6,663 nt of DNA from UBA7446 sp964014735 (lineage in GTDB: Bacteria > Bacteroidota > Bacteroidia > Flavobacteriales > Flavobacteriaceae). The stretch covers positions 1-6,663 of the forward strand of contig CAXHBH010000047.1 in assembly GCA_964014735.1 (NCBI GenBank), given 5' to 3'. Positions within the stretch are counted from its first letter, which is position 1; each line of letters starts with the position of its first letter. Below the pieces are notes generated by a model that was given only the letters and a program-made list of their open reading frames with translations, made no database searches and was not told the origin of the DNA. Below, one piece after another: positions 1 to 5,210 of the stretch. A program made the translations under genes and the position numbers.

Positions 1-597
1 GGTGCTAAAAGTGGCCCAAGGCTGCATGTCGTATGCGATACTGATATTCCAAGTATTGAAACCAAAATTAACATTCCAACGTAAAATCGTTCCTTTTGAG
101 GTTAGTCTAATTGTATTTAACTGTCCATCTAGGGTTTTGTTATAGGATTTAAACTGCAATGGGAAGTGAACACTTACTCCGGTATATATTCGCCAAAAAG
201 CATGTTTGGTTTCTGTAGCATTACGCCAACGCAACTCCAAAGGCACAGCCAATGACTGCATCCGCAAAAAATTTTGTTGGTATCTGTCTTCAATTACCGT
301 TGCGCTGATATTGTTTCCGGCATGCGTAAACAGGGTGTTGTTATATATGGTGGCTTGGTCATATCCCAAGCCAATCCCAACTGCAAAAGTACGCTGCTTG
401 TTTATGGGCATATCGCGTACAAAACCAACAGAAAAAGCATAAGAAAGCTTGTTTTGAATAAGAGTATTTGGCGCATCTGAAAAATAGGGATAGGCAATAC
501 TCAAATAAAGCTGGTCTTCTCTAAATGTAGGGGTATCCTCCTGTGCAATTAGCGGACCAACAACCATCAGAAACAATATGTAGTAAATGTGTTTCAT
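1..597 (-). CDS. Outer-membrane beta-barrel ('porin family') protein, partial at its C-terminus
   Basis: The frame stays open from the ATG at 597 to the window edge, giving 199 codons; the 3' end lies outside. Residues 1-19 (MKHIYYILFLMVVGPLIAQ) form a signal peptide with a hydrophobic core and a typical flavobacterial end in Ala-Gln before Glu-Asp. The mature part alternates polar and hydrophobic or aromatic residues (for example LYLSIAYPYF, AVGIGLGY, FWRIYTGVSVHF, WNVNFGF), as expected for strands of an outer-membrane barrel. The segments VRDMPINKQR and VPLELRWRN resemble the flavobacterial barrel proteins usually annotated as 'porin family' (OMP_b-brl_2 type), which I recall as common neighbours of exbD. 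It follows two exbD genes, but a terminator separates them, so it probably has its own promoter. It could be the outer-membrane partner of the ExbB/ExbD motor; that is inference. A PorT-like role is possible but not shown. Confident in the barrel, unsure of function. Confidence 0.85.
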   Translation of the reverse strand, partial: MKHIYYILFLMVVGPLIAQEDTPTFREDQLYLSIAYPYFSDAPNTLIQNKLSYAFSVGFVRDMPINKQRTFAVGIGLGYDQATIYNNTLFTHAGNNISATVIEDRYQQNFLRMQSLAVPLELRWRNATETKHAFWRIYTGVSVHFPLQFKSYNKTLDGQLNTIRLTSKGTILRWNVNFGFNTWNISIAYDMQPWATFST

Positions 598-601
598 TCC
601 T

Positions 602-609
602 TAAATATA
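602..609 (-). promoter_or_regulatory. Putative -7 promoter box for the outer-membrane barrel gene
   Basis: Read on the minus strand this is TATATTTA, matching the Bacteroidota -7 consensus TAnnTTTG in all fixed positions but the last. It ends 4 nt (AGGA) before the ATG at 597. A TTG that could serve as the -33 element lies at 633-635, with 23 nt between, at the upper limit reported for Flavobacterium; it falls inside the loop of the terminator. AGGA directly beside the ATG is too close to act as a normal ribosome site. The same box-4 nt-ATG layout occurs at three other genes here. Predicted from sequence only. Confidence 0.45.
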
Positions 610-612
610 AAC

Positions 613-661
613 CAAAAAAAACACCCTTCACGCAACAATACTGCGAACCGAAGGGTGTTTT
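613..661 (-). terminator. Rho-independent terminator after the exbB-exbD cluster
   Basis: A 12-bp perfect stem pairs 618-629 with 650-661; its core is CACCCTTC/GAAGGGTG. Inside the 20-nt loop a second 4-bp stem (631-634 with 642-645, CGCA/TGCG) can form. On the minus strand the hairpin is followed by a run of eight or more T (613-621 on the complement), the classic signature. It starts about 20 nt after the stop of exbD copy 2. The right arm also ends in TTTTGTTT on the plus strand, so weak termination in the other direction is possible. It lies just ahead of the next gene's start codon, so it separates that gene from the exb cluster or attenuates read-through into it. Confidence 0.88.
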
Positions 662-679
662 GTTTAAAAAATTATTTGA

Positions 680-1162
680 CTAATTTAGGTTTTGCGTATA
701 GTCACCATTTCGAGTAGTGTAGTTTATTTTTAATGCATTAACCTTTCTGAGTTCTTGTTTGATATCTGAAATAAGCCCCATATTGGTTTCACCATCTACC
801 TTTAAAGCAGTAGTAAGTACATTCTGAAGCTCTTGGCGTTTTGAAGCGCGTTCAGCAAGAATAAAAGCACCTACGTCTGCTACAGTAGCAAATTTATCAT
901 TTAACTGAATTTTGGGTTGTGTACCAAACTTGTCTTGGTAGCGATCACTAGGCTTCCCTGCGTAGATATACATTACGCGGTCTTTCTTATCAAGCTTTTG
1001 CACTTGGTCTGCTGCTGGAAGCGTATTGGCAACCATCAACGTACTGTCGCGCATCACGGTAGCAACCATAAAAAAGAACAACAGCATAAAAACAATATCT
1101 GGCAAAGATGCTGTAGAAATTGCGGGTAAATCACCGCCTTTTTTCTTCTTGAACTTAGACAT
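680..1162 (-). CDS. exbD: Biopolymer transporter ExbD, copy 2
   Basis: Predicted ExbD/TolR-family protein of 160 residues that works with ExbB to turn proton flow across the inner membrane into mechanical work in the periplasm. Residues 1-11 are short and very basic (KFKKKK), as expected for a cytoplasmic tail. One membrane helix follows at about 20-38 (LPDIVFMLLFFFMVATVM); Asp22 sits at its start, where the proton-carrying Asp of E. coli ExbD lies. The rest (about 39-160) is the periplasmic domain. Residues 120-150 (LKVDGETNMGLISDIKQELRKVNALKINYTT) match the usual ExbD end, with a helix and a final strand. It starts 1 nt after the stop of copy 1, which suggests coupled translation. It is shorter than copy 1 and lacks its cysteine insert, so the two may form a heteromer or act with different partners. 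Family assignment is firm; the substrate is unknown. Confidence 0.95.
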   Translation of the reverse strand: MSKFKKKKGGDLPAISTASLPDIVFMLLFFFMVATVMRDSTLMVANTLPAADQVQKLDKKDRVMYIYAGKPSDRYQDKFGTQPKIQLNDKFATVADVGAFILAERASKRQELQNVLTTALKVDGETNMGLISDIKQELRKVNALKINYTTRNGDYTQNLN

Positions 1163-1163
1163 A

Positions 1164-1787
1164 TTAATTTGTTTTAGAGGGTTCGGCTTCAGATAATTTC
1201 TGAGGGAAAAGCAATTTTACTTCGGCCAACTTGGGGTTTAGCGCTTCTTTTTCGGAAGTGGCGGTTCTAGGGTCCGTATACTTTCGATCCGCTTCTACAA
1301 AACTCAAACCTAAATTAGGATTTAATCTTGTAAATTCTCTATTACGTAGAACGTTATAGGCAGCCACAAGTTCATTTTGAACTGCAATGTATACCTTATA
1401 ATTTGTTTCACGGTCGTTTTTTAATGAAATTACAGCTTTCTCTGGATTGTCGGATGAGTCGGTATCACTAGCGCCTTGACAAAAATCACAAGCATCCTCA
1501 CCTTTACCTCCGCCATTATCCAAAAATGCTACAGCTGCTTCGCGTAGTTCGCTAATATCCATGGGCTTTTCTTCAACAAGCAAGTCGTTATTTTTATTTA
1601 CCACTACCGTAAATATGTTACGTTCTTTGATAATAGGTGGATCAACAACGTCTTCCATTGGTGGCAATTTACGGTTCAAACCAGAATCTGTTTCAATCGT
1701 AGTTGTTACCAAAAAGAAAATGAGTAGCAAGAATGCAATATCGGCCATGGACCCTGCATTCACTTCAGGAGCAGATCTTTTTGCCAT
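1164..1787 (-). CDS. exbD: Biopolymer transporter ExbD, copy 1, with a cysteine-containing insert
   Basis: ExbD/TolR-family protein of 207 residues, longer than the roughly 140 residues of E. coli ExbD. A short N-terminal tail (MAKRSAPEVNAGSM) leads into one membrane helix at about 15-32 (ADIAFLLLIFFLVTTTIE); Asp16 is the expected proton-carrying residue. The periplasmic part begins with DSGLNRKLPPM and includes a strand at 57-66 (NIFTVVVNKN). The oddity is an acidic and glycine-rich insert at about 91-113 with a CxxC pair (Cys100, Cys103), which could form a disulfide or bind metal in the periplasm. After it comes the usual ExbD core (AVISLKNDRETNYKVYIAVQNELVAAYN begins near 118), then a C-terminal extension of about 40 residues. 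It starts 6 nt after the 148-residue membrane protein gene and is followed 1 nt later by copy 2, so one transcript is likely. From memory, similar CxxC inserts occur in flavobacterial homologues; not checked. Confidence 0.95.
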   Translation of the reverse strand: MAKRSAPEVNAGSMADIAFLLLIFFLVTTTIETDSGLNRKLPPMEDVVDPPIIKERNIFTVVVNKNNDLLVEEKPMDISELREAAVAFLDNGGGKGEDACDFCQGASDTDSSDNPEKAVISLKNDRETNYKVYIAVQNELVAAYNVLRNREFTRLNPNLGLSFVEADRKYTDPRTATSEKEALNPKLAEVKLLFPQKLSEAEPSKTN

Positions 1788-1793
1788 AACGTA

Positions 1794-2240
1794 TTATTTA
1801 AGAAATCGCTTACCGCCAGAATAGAGCATCGCGCCAATAGCAACTACGACTAAAATATAAAAAGTTCGAAGACCCGCTCCAACCCAACGTGAGCCCGAAG
1901 CAGACAACACTTCTCCATCTTTCATCGGAGTCTCAACCCCTTTTGAAAGCAAAAGAGAGAGTAAAACAACAGCTGCAAAAGCAGCCACGGAAATCCCCGC
2001 TTTTTTTAGCCTAGTAGGGTTTGAAGCCAAAGCTGCAAAAGATGATACAAGCGTGATGAGAACTGCTATAATAAGTATAGCAAACGCCAAGTTTATCATG
2101 GGAGAAACAGAAGAGAAATTTCCAGCTGAACCAGCCATTTCAATGGCATCATCTCCTTTACGCAATATGACAACCTGTAAAAACAAGCCAATCACACCTA
2201 GCGATATTGCTACATATTTGGTAATTTTATGAATATCCAT
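1794..2240 (-). CDS. Small four-helix inner-membrane protein between exbB and exbD
   Basis: I do not recognise a named family. The 148-residue product has four strongly hydrophobic stretches at about 8-26, 49-71, 82-99 and 120-141, so it should be an inner-membrane protein with both ends on the same side. The basic start (MDIHKITKY) and end (GGKRFLK), with the positively charged 76-81 loop (TRLKKA), point to both termini in the cytoplasm. The two loops on the other side, about 27-48 (RKGDDAIEMAGSAGNFSS) and 100-119 (KGVETPMKDGEVLSASGSRW), are mostly acidic or neutral and would face the periplasm. It lies 19 nt after exbB and 6 nt before exbD copy 1, so it is almost surely cotranscribed and probably an accessory part of the ExbB/ExbD complex. 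That role is inferred only from position. No catalytic motif is visible. Confidence 0.88.
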   Translation of the reverse strand: MDIHKITKYVAISLGVIGLFLQVVILRKGDDAIEMAGSAGNFSSVSPMINLAFAILIIAVLITLVSSFAALASNPTRLKKAGISVAAFAAVVLLSLLLSKGVETPMKDGEVLSASGSRWVGAGLRTFYILVVVAIGAMLYSGGKRFLK

Positions 2241-2259
2241 AATAAAGTTATTTTATGAA

Positions 2260-3063
2260 TTATTTTTGATTCGCTGCAAGAAGGTCAATCAAGGTGATAG
2301 ACGCATCTTCCATATCGTTTACAATACTGTCAATTTTAGAAATGATGTAGTTGTAGAAGATTTGCAAAATAATCGCAACAATAAGACCAAATACAGTTGT
2401 AAGAAGTGCCACTTTAATACCACCGGCAACAAGTGAAGGTTGCATATCTCCAGCTGCTTCAATTTTATCAAATGCCTGAATCATACCAATTACAGTTCCC
2501 ATAAAACCAAGCATGGGAGCAAGTGCAATAAACAGAGAGATCCAAGACACATTCTTTTCGAGTTGACCCATTTGTACACCACCATAGGCAACAACTGCTT
2601 TTTCAGCACTCTCCACTCCTTCGCTAGAACGATCCAGTCCTTGGTAGAAAATGGAAGCAACAGGACCTTTAGTGTTACGGCAAACTTCTTTGGCTGCTTC
2701 AACACCGCCAGAAGACAAGGCTTCTTCAACAGACGCAGTAAGTTTGTCCGTGTTGGTTGTAGCGAGGTTTAGATAAATAATTCGCTCAATAGCAATGGCC
2801 AATCCGAGGATAAGACATAAAAGAACAATACCCATGAAACCAGGGCCACCTTCAATAAATCTCTTCTTAAGTTCTTGCGTCCAGCCAGACTTTTTAGCTT
2901 CGGCAGGTTGGTCTTGTACTACTTCAGCAGCTGTTTCAATTTCTTGAACAACAACTGAGTCTACTTCCTGAACAGCAAGTGAATCTGATTCTTGGGCAAC
3001 TGCCGGAAAAATATTTACTGTGAGGCAAAGTGCTAATACAGTAAGGGGAAAAAAACGTTTCAT
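2260..3063 (-). CDS. exbB: MotA/TolQ/ExbB-family proton channel protein with signal peptide
   Basis: This 267-residue protein should form the inner-membrane channel around ExbD that uses the proton gradient. Residues 1-24 (MKRFFPLTVLALCLTVNIFPAVAQ) look like a cleavable signal peptide. Residues 25-60 are an acidic, low-complexity periplasmic stretch with repeated VQE-type units, then the basic KRFIEGGPGF. Three membrane helices follow: about 75-98, 173-197 and 212-238. The second holds APMLGFMGTVIGM and the third GGIKVALLTTVFGL, both diagnostic for the MotA/TolQ/ExbB domain (about residues 95-255). The large loop between helices 1 and 2 is cytoplasmic. The signal peptide agrees with the N-out topology of E. 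coli ExbB. It is the first gene of the cluster, 75 bp downstream of a tRNA. No Shine-Dalgarno is seen; the leader is A-rich. TolQ is the alternative name for this family, but the ExbD pairing favours ExbB. Confidence 0.95.
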   Translation of the reverse strand: MKRFFPLTVLALCLTVNIFPAVAQESDSLAVQEVDSVVVQEIETAAEVVQDQPAEAKKSGWTQELKKRFIEGGPGFMGIVLLCLILGLAIAIERIIYLNLATTNTDKLTASVEEALSSGGVEAAKEVCRNTKGPVASIFYQGLDRSSEGVESAEKAVVAYGGVQMGQLEKNVSWISLFIALAPMLGFMGTVIGMIQAFDKIEAAGDMQPSLVAGGIKVALLTTVFGLIVAIILQIFYNYIISKIDSIVNDMEDASITLIDLLAANQK

Positions 3064-3107
3064 CTAAGGAGTTTTTCGATTTGAATTATTTTGTTATAAA
3101 AGTTCGC

Positions 3108-3115
3108 TAAATATA
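3108..3115 (-). promoter_or_regulatory. Weak candidate -7 box upstream of exbB
   Basis: On the minus strand the sequence reads TATATTTA, one base off the Bacteroidota consensus TAnnTTTG. Transcription starting about 7 nt further on would give a leader of roughly 40 nt. No good -33 TTG is seen; the nearest look-alike is CTG at 3136-3138, 20 nt away. The region is very AT-rich, so a chance match is likely. Read-through from the tRNA or from tatD could also supply exbB. Confidence 0.25.
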
Positions 3116-3138
3116 TAAAAAAACATGTAAATAAGCAG

Positions 3139-3227
3139 CAGAGAGGAAGGGATTCGAACCCTCGATTCCGCGATAACGGAATACACACTTTCCAGGCGTG
3201 CGCCTTCGACCACTCGGCCACCTCTCT
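3139..3227 (-). tRNA. tRNA-Ser, anticodon GGA
   Basis: The minus strand folds into a class II tRNA of 89 nt. The acceptor stem AGAGAGG (3221-3227) pairs with CCTCTCT (3140-3146), with discriminator G at 3139. Then come a D arm (GGCCGAGTGG), an anticodon loop CTGGAAA with anticodon GGA at 3191-3193, a long variable arm (TTCCG/CGGAA), and a T loop TTCGAAT with stem GAGGG/CCCTT. The long variable arm and anticodon mean serine, reading UCC and UCU codons. The 3' CCA is not encoded (the bases after the discriminator are CTG), so it must be added by the CCA-adding enzyme. It lies 41 bp after tatD and 75 bp before exbB on the same strand. Confidence 0.97.
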
Positions 3228-3234
3228 AGTTGGG

Positions 3235-3262
3235 TGTAAATATCGAAAAAAAAACACCCCAA
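3235..3262 (-). promoter_or_regulatory. Weak candidate promoter for the tRNA-Ser gene
   Basis: On the minus strand a TTTG element (around 3260-3263, after a T run) is followed 17 nt later by TATTTACA (3235-3242), a poor match to the -7 box TAnnTTTG. The tRNA would begin about 8 nt after it. The spacer holds a run of nine T (3246-3254), whose length could change by slippage and so change the spacing. Only 41 bp separate tatD from the tRNA, so any separate promoter must lie here or inside tatD. Confidence 0.25.
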
Positions 3263-3268
3263 AAAAAT

Positions 3269-4033
3269 TTACAGTCTAAACAAGTTTGTTGCATTTTCAG
3301 TAGTCAGTTTGGACACTTGTGCAAGACTAATATTATGTATTAAGGCTAATTTTTCAGCAACATGAATAATGTAAGACGACTCGTTTCTCTTTCCACGAAA
3401 AGGAGTGGGTGCCAAATAGGGGGCGTCTGTTTCAAGAACAATATGCTCTATTGAGATACTTGCAACTGTATTTGCAATACCGCTGTTTTTAAAAGTAACT
3501 ACTCCACCAATGCCCAACAACATATTAAGGTCAATTGCACGTCGCGCCTGCTTTAAGTCACCAGTAAAACAATGGAATATGCCACGAAGTCCTTCATCTT
3601 GCATGCCCTCTAATACTTCGAAAATTTCATCATAAGCTTCCCGACAATGGATCACTATGGGTAAATCATAAGCCAATGCCCATGTTATTTGTTTCGCAAA
3701 AGCTTCTTGCTGTTCCTTCTGGTAGGTTTTATCCCGATATAGATCCATACCAATTTCCCCTACTGCAACAAAAGAATTTGTTGCCAACTGTTGTTTTACA
3801 TGTTCCAATTCTTCTGCAAGGTTTTCGCCAACATGAGTGGGGTGTAGCCCCATCATAAGATGGATATTTTCAGGGTAATCACGCTTGAGGGCATGCATAA
3901 CATCCGTGGTTTCAGAATCAATAGATGGTAGTACAAACTGGTTTACACCAACATCCATGGCGCGCTTTATCACATCGGTACGGTCAGCATCAAACTCAGA
4001 AACGTAGAGATGTGTATGCGTATCAATCATCAT
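3269..4033 (-). CDS. tatD: TatD-family metal-dependent hydrolase
   Basis: A predicted two-metal TIM-barrel hydrolase of the TatD group (YcfH/TatD-like DNase), 254 residues from the chosen start, close to the family's usual 250-265. Numbered from that start, the metal-site residues are His6 and His8 (IDTHTHL), Glu93 (VGEIGMD), His129 (IHCRE), His154 (FHCFTG) and Asp203 (LETDAPYLAP). All are present, so the enzyme should be active; family members act as 3'-5' exonucleases or in DNA quality control, and the exact substrate is not clear here. A longer reading frame opens at 4048, but that ATG lies upstream of a good -7 box (4038-4045) and would add MYFCL, which the family lacks. The start at 4033 has the same spacing to its box as tsaB does; 4030, the next codon (also ATG), is possible. 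Cytoplasmic, with no signal peptide. Divergent from the protease gene. Confidence 0.93.
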   Translation of the reverse strand: MMIDTHTHLYVSEFDADRTDVIKRAMDVGVNQFVLPSIDSETTDVMHALKRDYPENIHLMMGLHPTHVGENLAEELEHVKQQLATNSFVAVGEIGMDLYRDKTYQKEQQEAFAKQITWALAYDLPIVIHCREAYDEIFEVLEGMQDEGLRGIFHCFTGDLKQARRAIDLNMLLGIGGVVTFKNSGIANTVASISIEHIVLETDAPYLAPTPFRGKRNESSYIIHVAEKLALIHNISLAQVSKLTTENATNLFRL

Positions 4034-4037
4034 GAGG

Positions 4038-4045
4038 CAAAAATA
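4038..4045 (-). promoter_or_regulatory. -7 promoter box for tatD
   Basis: The minus strand reads TATTTTTG, a perfect match to the Bacteroidota -7 consensus TAnnTTTG, ending 4 nt (CCTC) before the ATG at 4033. The 16 bp covering box, gap and ATG (4031-4046, catgaggcaaaaatac on the plus strand) recur exactly before tsaB at 5204-5219. Transcription would begin at or within a few bases of the start codon. No clear -33 TTG is seen at the usual distance. Confidence 0.55.
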
Positions 4046-4057
4046 CATTAATGCCTG

Positions 4058-4065
4058 TATCTTTA
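4058..4065 (+). promoter_or_regulatory. -7 promoter box for the aspartic protease gene
   Basis: The plus strand reads TATCTTTA, one base off TAnnTTTG, ending 4 nt (CATA) before the ATG at 4070. It is back to back with the tatD box, 12 bp away on the other strand, so the two promoters share the same polymerase footprint. No -33 TTG is evident. Confidence 0.45.
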
Positions 4066-4069
4066 CATA

Positions 4070-4519
4070 ATGAAATACAGCTTATCTACCTTACTAAAGT
4101 ACAAAGGCTATGTTCGGGTGCCATTAAAAAAAACAGCTTCTGGTCATTATATATGTAGTATTGTACTTAATGGGGTTTCTGGAAATTTTATTGTAGATAC
4201 GGGTGCCTCACACACCTGCGTGTCATATGAGAAAGAAGTAGCGTTTAAACTCAATGTCAGCAGCACCAAACAGCAAGCCGCTACGGCCAGCAGCACAGAT
4301 ATGGAAACACGCCAGAGCCAAGACAATGTGCTAAAAGTAGGTGCATGGGAAGGGCAACAATTTGAGGTCATCTTGTTTGATATGACAAGTGTAAATAGCG
4401 CTTTAGAAAAACTGGGGGTAACCACTGTTGATGGTATTCTTGGCGCTGATGTGCTTAAAGAAACTAAAGCAGTTTTGGATTACAACAGAAGCGGGCTTTA
4501 CCTAAAAATTAAACGTTAA
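4070..4519 (+). CDS. Retropepsin-like aspartic protease (clan AA)
   Basis: A 149-residue protein with the signature of single-domain retroviral-type aspartic proteases. The catalytic motif is FIVDTGASHTCVS, with Asp43-Thr44-Gly45-Ala46. The second family mark lies near the end: VDGILGADVLK (120-130), the hydrophobic-hydrophobic-Gly element, followed by VLDYNRSGLYLKI, the usual closing strand. The middle (about 60-95) is polar and should contain the flap. One catalytic Asp per chain means it must form a dimer to be active. There is no signal peptide or membrane helix, so it is probably cytoplasmic, unlike the membrane-anchored proteobacterial DTGA proteases. It is the only plus-strand gene and sits alone between tatD and tsaB. 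Its substrate is unknown. It might instead be a non-cleaving relative of the Ddi1 type, but the DTGA motif argues for activity. Confidence 0.88.
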   Translation: MKYSLSTLLKYKGYVRVPLKKTASGHYICSIVLNGVSGNFIVDTGASHTCVSYEKEVAFKLNVSSTKQQAATASSTDMETRQSQDNVLKVGAWEGQQFEVILFDMTSVNSALEKLGVTTVDGILGADVLKETKAVLDYNRSGLYLKIKR

Positions 4520-5206
4520 CTAAACTGACCTGCCTAATGCATCTTTTTTTGATTCTGTAATACGAACTGGTTTTAAATAGGTTGGGGCAAAGTTGTGAAT
4601 GTTCGCGAATTGCTTTTTTTCAAAAGCTTCAAATGCCAATGCAGGCATGGCTGAAGCAGATGGATGATTTAGAATAAACTTCCAATTGAGGTTTAAAGGC
4701 AGTATTCCTTTGGTTTTTTTGGCGCCTGTACCTACAAAACAAATTTGCTCAGCTGCCAAATCAGCAAATGAATTTGATGTTAATATATGCGCATGGGTTT
4801 CTGTTTTTAATGCGCCTCCTTTATCATAAACAGCGGTATACACCTCATCTCGGCGGGCATCAAGTAATGCCACCACCTTGCTGTTTTTTGTATATGGTAC
4901 TGCTAAGATTTTTAGCGTAGGAATCGTAATAAGCGGAATGTCGAGGGCAAAACAGAGTCCTTTGGCAGCAACGCATCCGATGCGCAAGCCGGTGAAAGAA
5001 CCAGGGCCTTCACTAACGGCAACGGCGTTTAACCGATTTGGCGAAACTCCACTTTCAGATAATACTTCATCAATTAAAGTATGCAACTGCTTGGCATGTG
5101 TAAAACCGTTTTCCAACACTTCTTTATTGCCAATAATATTGGTGTTTTGAGAAAGCGCTACCCCACATTGTTCCGTTGAAGTTTCGATATGTAAGATATT
5201 TGCCAT
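4520..5206 (-). CDS. tsaB: TsaB, subunit of the tRNA threonylcarbamoyladenosine (t6A37) machinery
   Basis: TsaB (YeaZ) is the catalytically inactive partner of TsaD; together with TsaE they transfer threonylcarbamoyl to A37 of tRNAs that read ANN codons. The 228 residues match the family's usual 215-240. Seen features: the opening strand ILHIETSTEQCGVAL (4-18), His37 in FTHAKQL, the diagnostic loop EGPGSFTGLRIG (66-77), the second-domain start VVALLDARRDEVYTAVYD (111-128), and the near-terminal FAPTYLKP (206-213). Cytoplasmic. The start at 5206 is supported by MANILHIETS, the normal N-terminus, and by the -7 box 4 nt upstream. It follows the TolC-family gene by 17 nt and may be read both with it and from its own promoter. 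Its stop codon abuts the stop of the protease gene on the other strand. As a core gene it is expected to be essential. Confidence 0.96.
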   Translation of the reverse strand: MANILHIETSTEQCGVALSQNTNIIGNKEVLENGFTHAKQLHTLIDEVLSESGVSPNRLNAVAVSEGPGSFTGLRIGCVAAKGLCFALDIPLITIPTLKILAVPYTKNSKVVALLDARRDEVYTAVYDKGGALKTETHAHILTSNSFADLAAEQICFVGTGAKKTKGILPLNLNWKFILNHPSASAMPALAFEAFEKKQFANIHNFAPTYLKPVRITESKKDALGRSV

Positions 5207-5210
5207 GAGG

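Noticed and set aside
206..480. Plus-strand reading frames of 78 and 68 codons
   Set aside because: They lie antisense to the barrel gene, whose minus-strand frame is open for all 199 visible codons and has a signal peptide and barrel pattern.
2440..2772. Plus-strand and second minus-strand frames inside exbB
   Set aside because: They overlap the conserved ExbB channel domain in other frames and have no recognisable motifs.
3063..3071. AAGGAG-like ribosome site next to the exbB start
   Set aside because: The match (ctaaggag) is on the plus strand; the exbB mRNA carries its complement CTCCTTAG, which cannot act as a Shine-Dalgarno.
3060..3257. A 65-codon minus-strand reading frame across the tRNA-Ser gene
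   Set aside because: It is a chance frame running through a well-folded tRNA and has no protein-like composition or start signal.
3232..3259. Inverted repeat GGGTGT/ACACCC between tatD and the tRNA as a terminator
   Set aside because: The stem is only 6 bp with a 16-nt loop, and neither strand has a T run after it; the T runs lie before it or in the loop.
4034..4048. The longer tatD start at 4048
   Set aside because: It would add MYFCL, unlike the family, and its ATG lies upstream of the predicted transcription start; the -7 box is within the extra codons.
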